Below are positions 1 to 7,274 of a stretch of DNA of 32,054 bases, piece after piece. How positions within the stretch are numbered: position 1 is the first letter of the stretch; each line of letters starts with the position of its first letter. Source of the DNA: Fibrobacterota bacterium (GTDB taxonomy: Bacteria; Fibrobacterota; Fibrobacteria; UBA11236); the NCBI GenBank assembly GCA_947466585.1, contig CANIEU010000021.1:1-32054 (forward strand), given 5' to 3'. A program made the position numbers and the translations under genes. The notes beneath the pieces are model-generated. The model worked only from the letters and a program-made list of their open reading frames with translations. It did not search any database and was not told the DNA's origin.

Positions 1-140
1 GGAAACACCATCGCGATGGAAGCCAACACGGTTGCCGGGTCCTTGACGACCTGGTTGGCTTCGCCGCCGAGATAGCGCCCGGGATTTTTCACCTTGGGCA
101 GCAGGCGGGGGAGGGTCGAAAGAATCGCGTTAGGCGTCAT
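1..140 (-). CDS. B12-binding/radical SAM family protein, N-terminal fragment (cut by window edge)
   Basis: Only the first 46 codons are in the window. Reading from the ATG at 140 the protein contains the stretch LPKVKNPGRYLGGEANQVVK, followed by DPATVLASIAMVF at the edge. This resembles the conserved N-terminus of the large uncharacterised radical SAM proteins with a cobalamin-binding-like domain (TIGR03960 type), where a PARYxGGExNxVVKD block precedes a Rossmann strand ending in FPDxYE. The CxxxCxxC cluster motif would lie outside the window, so catalytic function cannot be confirmed. GGGAA about seven bases upstream could be its ribosome binding site. It is divergent from the ferredoxin gene at 359. 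The family assignment rests on a short motif. Confidence 0.65.
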   Translation of the reverse strand, partial: MTPNAILSTLPRLLPKVKNPGRYLGGEANQVVKDPATVLASIAMVF

Positions 141-358
141 GGGTAATTCCCGTTCAGGCAAGGGTTTAAGGCCCTTCGAAAGGTGGACGGGGAAAGGTAG
201 CCACTTGTGGGGGAGCCGAAGCGACGCGGGATGGCGTTTTTCGAGGGTTTGAGCGGATCGAGGTGCGTCGAAGGCTTCAGATGATTTGGGAGGCGTTGGA
301 GAACGATTCCCTGTTTCATTGCGCTCCAAATGCGGTCATGTGTTAAATTACCGAACCG
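141..358. other. Divergent intergenic region, no gene seen
   Basis: This is the spacer between the leftward radical SAM gene and the rightward ferredoxin gene. No convincing open frame or RNA gene was seen. A weak promoter-like pair (TTGCGC near 320 and TAAATT near 345) sits just ahead of the ferredoxin ATG, which would leave a very short 5' leader. No Shine-Dalgarno sequence is evident before 359. Confidence 0.35.
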
Positions 359-751
359 ATGTCCGATCCTACCGCACCTGCGTCCGCCCCCGCGCACGCG
401 AAAACCTACAAGCGTCCCAACAAAACCCTTCTCCTCAATCGGGAGACGTGCATCTCGTGCGCCGGGTGTGTGGGTACCTGTCCCGAAGTCGCCCTCGACA
501 TGTTCGGGCTCGACTTGCAGGTGTTCCAGGACAAATGCACCTACTGCACGCTCTGTGTGCGCTTCTGCCCCGTGGGCGCGCTCTCCATCGAAAAACACGC
601 CCCCGCAGGCGGTGAAAACGCCTTGGCCGCGCCCAAGGCCCCCGAAGATTTCGGCTGGCCCACCGGGATTGCCGCTCCTGCCACCCACGCCGACCTGTAT
701 GGTGCCGGCGGTTCCGGGCACTTCAAATCCCACGTCGGCGGTGCGCAGTGA
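359..751 (+). CDS. 2x[4Fe-4S] ferredoxin, electron donor partner of the downstream reductase
   Basis: A 130-residue protein with two canonical cluster-binding motifs, CISCAGCVGTCP (C31, C34, C37, C41) and CTYCTLCVRFCP (C60, C63, C66, C70). This is the pattern of a bacterial-type 2[4Fe-4S] ferredoxin. It lacks a signal peptide and should be a soluble cytoplasmic electron carrier. About 30 residues precede the first cluster, and a roughly 55-residue Ala/Gly/Pro-rich tail without further cysteines follows the second. Its stop codon overlaps the GTG start of the geranylgeranyl-reductase-family gene, so the two are co-transcribed and probably translationally coupled. That arrangement suggests it supplies electrons to that flavoprotein. 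The cluster motifs are certain; the partnership is inferred from context. Confidence 0.9.
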   Translation: MSDPTAPASAPAHAKTYKRPNKTLLLNRETCISCAGCVGTCPEVALDMFGLDLQVFQDKCTYCTLCVRFCPVGALSIEKHAPAGGENALAAPKAPEDFGWPTGIAAPATHADLYGAGGSGHFKSHVGGAQ

Positions 752-1944
752 AGTCGAAGCATTACGACGTCGTCGTCGTCGGCGCCGGTCCTTCGGGCAG
801 CCTCTGCGCCCGCAACCTCGCGCGCGCCGGCTATCAGGTTCTACTGTGTGAAAAGCGTCCCGTTGTCGGGTTCCCCGTGCGCTGCGGCGAGGCCACCGGC
901 CCGCGCAAACGCCTCTCCGACTTCATGACGGTGAACGAGGACTACCTCGAGACCATCATCACCGGCGCGATCATGCACGCGCCCGGCGGTACCACCATTC
1001 GGTACGACGCGGGCCGCGAACTTGGCACCATGCTCGACCGCGTCCTCTTCGATCAAGACCTCGCGAACCAAGCCGTGCGTGAAGGTGCCGAATTGCAGAC
1101 CAACGCACGCGTGGTCGAAGTTTCCGGCGTGGTCGACAACAAGCGTACGCTTACGATCGAGCTCGACGGACAAGCCCACGCGATCACCGCTTCCATGGTG
1201 GTGGGTGCCGACGGCGCCGAGTCGCTCATCGGTCGCAAGGCCGGGTTCAAAACGCGGAACCTGCCGCCGGGCACATGCACCGCCATCGAATTACGCGTGC
1301 GTGTGATGGATCCCAACCCGAACCACCTCACCTTTTGGAGCGGGCAAGACACCATCAACAACGGCTATGTGTGGGTGTTCCCCAAGGTCAAGTCGGGCGT
1401 GGTCAACCTGGGTTGCGGCGAAAAGATTCCGAAGCTGGGTTCCAAAACCATGCTCGAGATCGCCATGGAGTTCAAGGAGCGTTTGTATCCGGGCGCTGAA
1501 ATCGAAGCCGTGCACGGCGGTTGCGTTCCTGTCAGCGGAAATCTCGAAGAATATTCCACGGATCGTTTGTTGCTCTGCGGCGATGCGGCCCACCACACCA
1601 ACCCGCTCACAGGCGGCGGCATCATGTCGGGTATTGTCGCCGGTGAAACCGCAGCGATCTGGATCGACAAGGGCTTTAAGTCGGGTGACCTTTCGGGCAC
1701 CTTCCTCAAGCAATACGAGGCCCAGTGCTGGGAGCGTTTCGGGCGTACCCACCGGCGCGAAATGGCGATCGGCACCTTCGTCACCGGTTTGCCCGCAAAA
1801 GATCAGATCCAGTTTTACCGCGTGTTCCAGGACATGGTCCATTCCCACCTTTCGCTCGCCTCCAAAGTCCGCACCTTTCCGCAACTCGGAATGCTCGCCA
1901 CCAAAAACTTCGGACTCGTCAAAAAGTCGTTTTGGGGGAAATAG
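748..1944 (+). CDS. Geranylgeranyl reductase family FAD-dependent oxidoreductase
   Basis: A 398-residue flavoprotein. An N-terminal dinucleotide-binding fold shows VVVVGAGPSG (GxGxxG at 12-17) and an acidic residue at E35. It is followed by RCGEATG near 45-51, the YVWVFPK motif typical of the geranylgeranyl reductase family around 210, and a second FAD motif GDAAHHTNPLTGGGI near 278. Family members saturate isoprenoid double bonds: archaeal lipids, chlorophyll phytyl chains, or the menaquinone side chain (MenJ). The substrate here cannot be read from sequence; in a bacterium, menaquinone or polyprenyl phosphate are the likeliest choices. The start is GTG, overlapping the ferredoxin stop, with no independent strong ribosome binding site. 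No lipid or quinone biosynthesis gene adjoins to narrow the role. Confidence 0.85.
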   Translation: MKSKHYDVVVVGAGPSGSLCARNLARAGYQVLLCEKRPVVGFPVRCGEATGPRKRLSDFMTVNEDYLETIITGAIMHAPGGTTIRYDAGRELGTMLDRVLFDQDLANQAVREGAELQTNARVVEVSGVVDNKRTLTIELDGQAHAITASMVVGADGAESLIGRKAGFKTRNLPPGTCTAIELRVRVMDPNPNHLTFWSGQDTINNGYVWVFPKVKSGVVNLGCGEKIPKLGSKTMLEIAMEFKERLYPGAEIEAVHGGCVPVSGNLEEYSTDRLLLCGDAAHHTNPLTGGGIMSGIVAGETAAIWIDKGFKSGDLSGTFLKQYEAQCWERFGRTHRREMAIGTFVTGLPAKDQIQFYRVFQDMVHSHLSLASKVRTFPQLGMLATKNFGLVKKSFWGK

Positions 1945-1954
1945 GTCGGGACTG

Positions 1955-1981
1955 CCCGGCCCGCTCCGTGTTCGGGCCGGG
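1955..1981 (+). terminator. GC-rich hairpin after the ferredoxin-reductase operon
   Basis: A perfect inverted repeat, CCCGGCCCG at 1955-1963 and CGGGCCGGG at 1973-1981, leaves a nine-base loop. It begins eleven bases after the reductase stop. There is no T-tract behind it, so it may be an mRNA 3' stabiliser or a weak terminator rather than a classical intrinsic one. Confidence 0.45.
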
Positions 1982-2071
1982 GGAGGACCCCGCAGGATAC
2001 CGGAGGCAGCTTTGTCGGGGCAAAATTCCCGATCCGTACAACTTTCGCGCGCTTTCCCTCGCGTTTTCCCA

Positions 2072-2095
2072 ATAAAACCGTGATAAAACCGGTTT
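2072..2095. promoter_or_regulatory. Candidate operator upstream of xylA
   Basis: The nonamer ATAAAACCG occurs twice (2072-2080 and 2083-2091), eleven bases apart. The second copy runs into the palindrome AAACCGGTTT (2086-2095). It lies 66-90 bases ahead of the xylose isomerase start, just upstream of a possible -35/-10 pair (TTTCGC at 2093-2098, 17 bases, TAAATT at 2116-2121). One-turn direct repeats plus a palindrome could bind a sugar-responsive regulator. No regulator gene is nearby, so this is inference. Confidence 0.3.
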
Positions 2096-2160
2096 CGCAT
2101 AGGGCCAAAACAAGCTAAATTGAGAAACCCACCTTTATAGAGAAAACAAGGGAGCTCGTC

Positions 2161-3468
2161 ATGTCTGAATTTTTCCCCGGCATCGGCAAAATCAAGTACG
2201 AAGGCCCGGATTCCAAGAATTTCTTCGCGTTCAAGTACTACGACGCGGACAAGATCGTCGGCGGCAAGACCATGCGCGACTGGCTCAAGTTTGCGGTGTG
2301 CTACTGGCACACGTTCCGCGGCGTGGGCTCCGATCCGTTCGGCCCCGGCACCATCAAGCGCCCCTGGGAAGACGGCACGCAGTCCATCGACAACGCCAAG
2401 CGCCGCATGGACGTGGCGTTTGAGTTCTTCCAAAAGCTCGGCAACCCGTACTGGTGCTTCCACGACCGCGACATCGCTCCCGAGGGCGCGACGCTGGCCG
2501 AAAGCAACAAGAACCTCGATGCCATCGTGGCCCACGCCAAGCAGTGGCAGGCTTCCACGGGCGTGAAGCTCCTCTGGGGCACCACCAATCTGTTCTCCAA
2601 TCCGCGTTTCATGAATGGCGGCGCCACCAACCCCGACGCAGCCGTTGTTGCGTATGCGGCGGCCCAGGTGAAGAAGGCCATGGAAGTGACCAAGGAACTC
2701 GGCGGCGAAGGCTACGTGTTCTGGGGCGGTCGCGAAGGCTACATGTCGCTGCTCAACACCGACATGAAGCGCGAGCTCGACCACTTCGGCCGCTTCTTGC
2801 AGCTGGCCGTCGACTACAAGAAGGAAATCGGCTTCACGGGCACCCTGCTCATCGAACCGAAGCCGAAGGAACCCACCAAGCACCAGTACGACTTCGACTC
2901 GGCCACGGTGATGGGCTTCCTCCGCACCTACGGTCTCGAGAAGGAATACCAGATCAACGTCGAGGCGAACCACGCGACCCTCGCAGGCCACACCTTCGAA
3001 CACGATCTCGAAATCTCCTCGCGCTACGGTCAGCTCGGCTCCATCGACGCCAACGTCGGTGACGCGCAGCTCGGCTGGGACACCGATCAATTCAACATGG
3101 ACATCCACAGCACCACGCTGGCGATGCTCGTGGTCATGAACCAGGGCGGCCTGCCCGTGGGCATCAACTTCGACGCCAAGGTGCGCCGCGAGTCGACCGA
3201 CGTCGAAGACATGTTCATCGCCCACATCGGCGGCATGGACTCCTTCGCGCGCGGCCTGCTCAACGCCGACAAGATCCGCCAGGACGGCACCAAGGCCGAG
3301 TGGATTGCGAAGCGCTACTCCTCGTTCGACTCCGGCATCGGCGCCGATTTCGAAAAGGGCAAGGCGGACTTCAAGGCTCTCGAAAAGTTCGCTCTCGAGA
3401 GCGGCGAACCGAAGCAGATGTCGGGTCAGCAGGAGAAGTACGAAGTTCTCCTGAACCAGTACATTTAG
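2161..3468 (+). CDS. xylA: Xylose isomerase
   Basis: A 435-residue class II (long-form) xylose isomerase, which interconverts D-xylose and D-xylulose (and D-glucose/D-fructose) in the cytoplasm. The catalytic FHDRD motif gives H101 and D104. Metal ligands are visible as E232 ([13 protein letters not shown]), E268 and H271 ([11 protein letters not shown]), D296, D307 and D309 ([18 protein letters not shown]) and D338 (GINFDAK). The substrate-site WGGREGY is at 188-194. All key residues are intact and the length is normal. GGGAG lies about seven bases before the ATG. It stands alone: no xylulokinase, xylose transporter or repressor is adjacent, so the rest of the pathway must be elsewhere. A strong terminator follows. 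Confidence 0.98.
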   Translation: MSEFFPGIGKIKYEGPDSKNFFAFKYYDADKIVGGKTMRDWLKFAVCYWHTFRGVGSDPFGPGTIKRPWEDGTQSIDNAKRRMDVAFEFFQKLGNPYWCFHDRDIAPEGATLAESNKNLDAIVAHAKQWQASTGVKLLWGTTNLFSNPRFMNGGATNPDAAVVAYAAAQVKKAMEVTKELGGEGYVFWGGREGYMSLLNTDMKRELDHFGRFLQLAVDYKKEIGFTGTLLIEPKPKEPTKHQYDFDSATVMGFLRTYGLEKEYQINVEANHATLAGHTFEHDLEISSRYGQLGSIDANVGDAQLGWDTDQFNMDIHSTTLAMLVVMNQGGLPVGINFDAKVRRESTDVEDMFIAHIGGMDSFARGLLNADKIRQDGTKAEWIAKRYSSFDSGIGADFEKGKADFKALEKFALESGEPKQMSGQQEKYEVLLNQYI

Positions 3469-3487
3469 TCGCGGACTTGTTCTTTAG

Positions 3488-3526
3488 GCCCCGTCCTGCC
3501 AACCTTTGGCGGGGTGGGGCTTTTTT
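3488..3526 (+). terminator. Intrinsic terminator of xylA
   Basis: A 13-pair stem (3488-3500 with 3508-3520, three of the pairs G-U) closes a seven-base loop, AACCTTT, and is followed directly by six T residues. It begins twenty bases after the xylA stop codon. Confidence 0.9.
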
Positions 3527-3571
3527 ATGCCCTGCTTCGATCTCTTTTCAGGGCGGATCCCCGGTCTAGCT

Positions 3572-3585
3572 GGGGTAATAACCCC
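3572..3585. other. Small perfect hairpin GGGGT-AATA-ACCCC
   Basis: A five-pair perfect inverted repeat with an AATA loop in the spacer between xylA and the TonB operon. It lies just upstream of a possible promoter: TTGACT near 3612, 17 bases, then TGTTTA. It could be an operator or an RNA structure. No further support is visible. Confidence 0.3.
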
Positions 3586-3658
3586 TCACGGGCAAGGTAA
3601 AGTGCATGGTTTGACTTTGTACTTTGTCTGCCCTGTTTAGACAATTTGACCGCTTTCG

Positions 3659-3703
3659 ATGTTCGCATTGATGTTCGCATCAATGTTCGCATATGGGGTT
3701 CGC
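3659..3703 (+). repeat. Twelve-base tandem repeat with several in-frame ATGs
   Basis: ATGTTCGCAT-like units recur at 12-base spacing (3659, 3671, 3683), with a degenerate fourth copy ending in TTCGCATG at 3699-3706. Each complete unit begins with an ATG in frame with the DUF3450 gene. The true start could therefore lie at 3659, 3671, 3683 or 3704. I prefer 3704 because GGGG precedes it by five bases and a normal signal peptide begins there. Confidence 0.6.
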
Positions 3704-4513
3704 ATGACCTACTCCCGTTCCACACTCTGTGCAGCCTTGCTGGTGGCCATGGTGTTTCATCCCGTGGCGGTTCGCGCCCAAGAAACACTTAGCTCGGTGC
3801 AACGCGAGCTCGACCGGGTCGAGCGCGAAACCGAGCGCGAAAAAGAATTGCACAAGCAGGAGCGCGCGCGCGCGGCGGAGTTCGATAAGCAGAAGGCTGC
3901 GCGCCTGGCCGCGCTTCAAGAACAGATCGTCGCGGCCGACGCGCGCATCGACAGCCTCAAGCAGCGCACCGAGGTGGAGCGCCAGCGCCGCGCCTCGCAG
4001 CGCGCGATCGCTACGCAGTTCCAGAACCGGCAAAAAGCCTTTCGCGCCAACCTCGATCGCGAGATCAAGGCCATGGCGGCCTGGACCGAATCCGATTTCC
4101 CCTATCAGCGCGATCGCCGCGTTTCGGAATGGAAAGAGCTGGCCGAAAGCAATCACGAAGAAACCCTTCCGGTGGAAGAAGTACTCGTACGCGTGTTCGG
4201 ATTGCTGCAGGGATCGCTCGACATCGGGTTCGATTCGGAAACCTATCCGGGCACCTACTCTACAACCAAGGGCGGCCAGTACGAGGGCGTGTACGTGCGT
4301 CTCGGCGCCGTCATGATGGCCTTCGCCTCCACCGACAACAAGGTGCAGGCGTACCTTGCGAAAACCCCGCAGGGTTACGTGTGGCGCGACACCGATCTTC
4401 CGTCGGGAGTTCAAAAAGCCATTTTCGAAGCCGTGCGTGTGGCCGAAGGCAAGGAGGCGCCGCGTTTGATTCCCCTTCCGGTCGAAGTGGCGTCGAAGGG
4501 AGGTGCGAAATGA
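3704..4513 (+). CDS. DUF3450 family periplasmic coiled-coil protein of a TonB-type system
   Basis: A 269-residue exported protein. The N-terminal signal peptide is MTYSRSTLCAALLVAMVFHP followed by VAVRA-QE. Next comes a long charged coiled coil (roughly residues 25-110, rich in E, R, K and Q in heptad-like spacing). The compact C-terminal domain contains SDFPYQRDRR and the Gly/Tyr-rich segment GTYSTTKGGQYEGVYVRLG, typical of DUF3450. Proteins of this family are encoded immediately ahead of TtpC/ExbB/ExbD/TonB genes and are thought to work in the periplasm with the energy-transducing complex; the mechanism is not established. It overlaps the next gene by ATGA and is the first gene of the operon. 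The start is uncertain because of a short tandem repeat carrying three extra in-frame ATGs. Confidence 0.85.
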   Translation: MTYSRSTLCAALLVAMVFHPVAVRAQETLSSVQRELDRVERETEREKELHKQERARAAEFDKQKAARLAALQEQIVAADARIDSLKQRTEVERQRRASQRAIATQFQNRQKAFRANLDREIKAMAAWTESDFPYQRDRRVSEWKELAESNHEETLPVEEVLVRVFGLLQGSLDIGFDSETYPGTYSTTKGGQYEGVYVRLGAVMMAFASTDNKVQAYLAKTPQGYVWRDTDLPSGVQKAIFEAVRVAEGKEAPRLIPLPVEVASKGGAK

Positions 4514-6129
4514 ATACGCCCTCCGCAAACCTTTTCTTCGGCAGACGGTTGACGGCAGACGGTAGATGGTTGAAAACGCAAACCGTTACGGATTCTTCAT
4601 CGTCTTCTCTACCGTCTACCGTCTACCGTCTACCGTCCCGTTCCTTCAGTGCAGCCCGCACGCTTCTCCTGTCGACGCTTCTCGTTGCGATCACCTTCGC
4701 CCCTTCGTTCGCGCAGGTCAAGGTCGACGATAAGGCCGATCAGGTCGAAGCGCTCAAGATCGAACTCGAACAGGCACGCCAGAACCGCGACCGCGCGCTC
4801 GCGCGGCGTTGGGAAGACAAACAGCGCGACACCGAGGCGCGCGAAAAGTTTAACCGCGATTACGACGAAGTCAAGAACAAGCTCGAACTGAAAAATCAGG
4901 AAGCGGATCGTCTGCACGCGGAGATCCAGCACTTCCTGAGCGATGCCGAAGAAGCGCAAGCCCGTGCCGAAGAAGAGCGCGTGCGTTTTCTGTCGCTGGC
5001 CTCCGCGCTGCGCGACAAGGCGCGCGACATCGCCGATCCGCTGCAGAAGTCTTTTCCCGCGCGGATTCCCGAACGCATCGCGGCGCTCAACAAGGTGCTC
5101 AAGTCCGCCGACGTGCGCCGCGACGCGCCGGGTGAAATCCTCGCCGACCTGATGAACTTCGAGCGTTCCGAGCTCGGGCTCACCCGCGAAATCTCCGTGG
5201 AGCGGCGCGGGTTTTTGCGCGCCAACAAGGAGCCGGGTGAAGGATTGTTCCTGCGTCTGGGCACGGTCAGCGCAGCCTATCAAGACACTTCCGGCCACGT
5301 CGGATTGTTGCTGAAGAATCCGCCGGAACAGTCGTTCACGGCGTTTGACTGGAAAGAGGAAATTCCCCTCAAGGCCTCGCGCGCACTTTCCGACGCCATG
5401 ACCACGCTCGACAAGGAGTCGGGAACGGTGGTGCTGGTGCCCGTGGACGTTCTGCTCACGCAAAACCTGGGCAAGGCCTACACGCAGGCAACCGACAAGG
5501 GATTCTTCGCCAAGGTGTGGGAGACGATCGTCGTCGGCGGCGTCTTCCTGATTCCGCTCGGCTTGATCCTCATCGCATTGCTCATCATCTTCTCGCGCAA
5601 GTTCTCGCAGCTCCGCCGTGTCAGCAAGGGCTCCGAGCTCTACGATGCCGCCTCCGCGAAGGTGGATGCGGGCGATATGGCGGGCGTGAGCGCGCTGCAC
5701 CGGAGATACCCGAAGAACTTCGTGCTGCGCATTTTCGATTCCATCGCCGCCCACCGTAATGGGGGTGATGCCGGCCGCACCGAGGCGGAAAAGTCCGCAA
5801 AGGAACTGCTCATCCGCGAGGTGCCGCGTCTGGAGGCTGGATTGACCACCTTGGCCGTGCTTGCCGCGGCAGCGCCCATGCTCGGCCTGCTGGGCACCAT
5901 TTCGGGCCTCGTGTCGATGTTCCAGGTCATCACCGAAATGGGCGTGAACGACCCCAAAATGCTCGCAGGGGGCATCGGCGAAGCGCTGGTCAGCACCGAG
6001 ACGGGTCTGCTCATCGCCATACCGGCGCTGCTCTGCCACAACTACCTCGCCAATCGGGTCGACGATCTCGTCGCCGAAGCCGAATACCGCGCCACGAAAA
6101 CCCTGAACACGCTCTGGCCCAAGGGGTAA
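4510..6129 (+). CDS. TtpC-like MotA/TolQ/ExbB proton channel protein with periplasmic coiled-coil domain
   Basis: A 539-residue protein if translated from the ATG that overlaps the previous stop. A signal peptide core (ARTLLLSTLLVAITFAPSFA, residues about 49-68) leads into a coiled coil (about 72-175) and a periplasmic domain. A first membrane helix follows near 337-363. The MotA/TolQ/ExbB domain spans about 440-517, with LAAAAPMLGLLGTISGLVSM and a final helix LLIAIPALLCHNYLANRV. This is the TtpC architecture, which in the Vibrio TonB2 system joins ExbB, ExbD and TonB for iron-complex uptake. Residues about 11-45 are encoded by a palindromic heptamer repeat, giving an unusually long segment before the signal peptide. 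After the repeat no ATG, GTG or TTG start exists before the hydrophobic core. Confidence 0.87.
   Translation: MNTPSANLFFGRRLTADGRWLKTQTVTDSSSSSLPSTVYRLPSRSFSAARTLLLSTLLVAITFAPSFAQVKVDDKADQVEALKIELEQARQNRDRALARRWEDKQRDTEAREKFNRDYDEVKNKLELKNQEADRLHAEIQHFLSDAEEAQARAEEERVRFLSLASALRDKARDIADPLQKSFPARIPERIAALNKVLKSADVRRDAPGEILADLMNFERSELGLTREISVERRGFLRANKEPGEGLFLRLGTVSAAYQDTSGHVGLLLKNPPEQSFTAFDWKEEIPLKASRALSDAMTTLDKESGTVVLVPVDVLLTQNLGKAYTQATDKGFFAKVWETIVVGGVFLIPLGLILIALLIIFSRKFSQLRRVSKGSELYDAASAKVDAGDMAGVSALHRRYPKNFVLRIFDSIAAHRNGGDAGRTEAEKSAKELLIREVPRLEAGLTTLAVLAAAAPMLGLLGTISGLVSMFQVITEMGVNDPKMLAGGIGEALVSTETGLLIAIPALLCHNYLANRVDDLVAEAEYRATKTLNTLWPKG
4540..4640 (+). repeat. Palindromic heptamer-repeat element inserted in frame at the 5' end of the TtpC-like gene
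   Basis: The left arm (4540-4569) holds four units of consensus GGTAGAC: GGCAGAC, GGTTGAC, GGCAGAC, GGTAGAT. The right arm (4608-4640) carries four units in the opposite orientation, as CTACCGT repeats. The arms are complementary over about 28 bases with few mismatches and enclose a 38-base A/T-richer loop. The whole element stays in frame. Tandem heptamers arranged as an inverted repeat look like a mobile or amplified REP/MITE-type element, or a folded mRNA control structure. It is not a CRISPR array: units are seven bases and there are no spacers. Confidence 0.8.
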
Positions 6130-6138
6130 GGGGAAGTC

Positions 6139-6861
6139 ATGGCGAACCCCGTCGCAATCGCGGAACAAGTGGCCTACCTGTTGAAGCAGGGTGGATGGGT
6201 CATGTTGGCCATTTTTCTGCTCGGGCAGGCGGGCTGGTTCCTCGTGGTCGAGCGTTGGTGGACGTACCGCAACCAGACCCAGGGCGTGCTCAATCTGCTC
6301 GACGCCGATCAGGTGGTGGGGCGCGATCCGGAGGAACTGGCGAAACTGGAAACCCGCCTACTCTCCGATGCGCGCGTACGCGGCATGTTTGCCGAGATCC
6401 TACGCGGACTCATTCAGACCCGGCATGACGGCGAGGCCGCCATGGTTCGCAAGACCCGGGAAATCATTCAGCGGGGCGGGCACAACGTGCACCGTCATTT
6501 GGGAACGATCGCCGCCGTGGCCTCCGCCGCACCCATGCTGGGCCTCGCGGGAACCGTGGGCGGCGTAATGGTCACCTTCGAAGTGATCACGCTGTACGGC
6601 ATCGGCAACCCGGCCATGATGGCCGGCGGCATCGCCGAAGCGCTGATGGTCACCGAGGCGGCCTTGGTGGTGGCGTTACCCCTGATGATCCTACATGACC
6701 GCCTGCACTCCCGCGCCGAGCAGATCGAAGCCGAATGCGTGGCGGGTGCGAGCCGTCTGATCCGCGCGTTCTCCCCCGGCGCTTCAGGGTCTGGCGCACC
6801 CTCGCTTTCCATCGCGCTCGAAGGCGGCATGGGCAATCACGGAAATGCGGTGAAGATATGA
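6139..6861 (+). CDS. exbB: ExbB-type MotA/TolQ/ExbB proton channel protein
   Basis: A 240-residue inner-membrane protein with the three-helix ExbB/TolQ layout. The first helix is near residues 16-37 (GGWVMLAIFLLGQAGWFLVV), followed by a cytoplasmic loop. The second helix carries APMLGLAGTVGGVMVTFEVI (about 131-150) and the third MVTEAALVVALPLMILHD (about 169-186). It forms the proton-conducting pentamer that energises TonB together with ExbD. It is the second channel-family gene of the operon, nine bases after the TtpC-like gene, with AGGGG as ribosome binding site. It overlaps exbD by ATGA. The symbol is given by family and position; a TolQ-like role is excluded mainly by the adjacent tonB. 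Confidence 0.92.
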   Translation: MANPVAIAEQVAYLLKQGGWVMLAIFLLGQAGWFLVVERWWTYRNQTQGVLNLLDADQVVGRDPEELAKLETRLLSDARVRGMFAEILRGLIQTRHDGEAAMVRKTREIIQRGGHNVHRHLGTIAAVASAAPMLGLAGTVGGVMVTFEVITLYGIGNPAMMAGGIAEALMVTEAALVVALPLMILHDRLHSRAEQIEAECVAGASRLIRAFSPGASGSGAPSLSIALEGGMGNHGNAVKI

Positions 6862-7274
6862 GTTTCGAAGACGATTTCGGATTGAAGCGTAAACCGCGGC
6901 GCATCGCGGAGATCAACCTGATCAACATGATCGACATGTTGTTCTTTCTGATCGTGTTCTTTGTGCTCACCAGCAGCTTCACCAGCGAGACGGGCATCGA
7001 CATCTCGAAGCCCAAGGCGCAGAGTTCCAAGAACCTGCCCAAGCAACCGCTGCTGATCGGCATCACCAAGGATGGCAACATCCACGTCAATGAGAGCCCG
7101 GTGAGCCCGAAAGCCTTGGGCGGCGTGCTCCGACACTACATGGCGATCGATCCCGACCGCGCGGTGGTGATCGTGGCCGATCGCGATGCGCTCATATCCA
7201 ACGCGGTGGACGTGCTCGACGAATGCAATCTCGCCAACGTGAAAAAGGTGTCGATTTCGACGCTGCGGGAATGA
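6858..7274 (+). CDS. exbD: ExbD biopolymer transport protein
   Basis: A 138-residue protein with a short cytoplasmic N-terminus (about 19 residues) and one membrane helix, INLINMIDMLFFLIVFFVLT. The essential intramembrane aspartate is D26 (equivalent to D25 of E. coli ExbD). A periplasmic ExbD/TolR domain follows, ending in VDVLDECNLANVKKVSISTL. It couples proton flow through ExbB to TonB. The start at 6858 overlaps the exbB stop and puts D26 at its usual distance; a longer reading frame upstream would only overlap exbB. The gene overlaps tonB by ATGA. Confidence 0.95.
   Translation: MSFEDDFGLKRKPRRIAEINLINMIDMLFFLIVFFVLTSSFTSETGIDISKPKAQSSKNLPKQPLLIGITKDGNIHVNESPVSPKALGGVLRHYMAIDPDRAVVIVADRDALISNAVDVLDECNLANVKKVSISTLRE

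Noticed and set aside
1291-3225. Very long open frame (about 644 codons) on the minus strand across the reductase and xylose isomerase genes
   Set aside because: It is antisense to two clearly recognised genes, has His/Val/Glu-biased composition typical of a frame opposite GC-rich codons, and shows no motif.
3861-3877. GCGCGCGCGCGG run in the DUF3450 gene as a slippage site
   Set aside because: It is short, encodes a normal Arg-Ala stretch of the coiled coil, and similar runs are expected in GC-rich genes.
4540-4640. CRISPR-like repeat array
   Set aside because: Units are seven bases long, contiguous and in two opposed orientations, without spacers or cas genes.
4630-6168. Long minus-strand frame opposite the TtpC-like gene
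   Set aside because: The plus strand carries a recognised channel protein; the antisense product has no domain and a biased composition.
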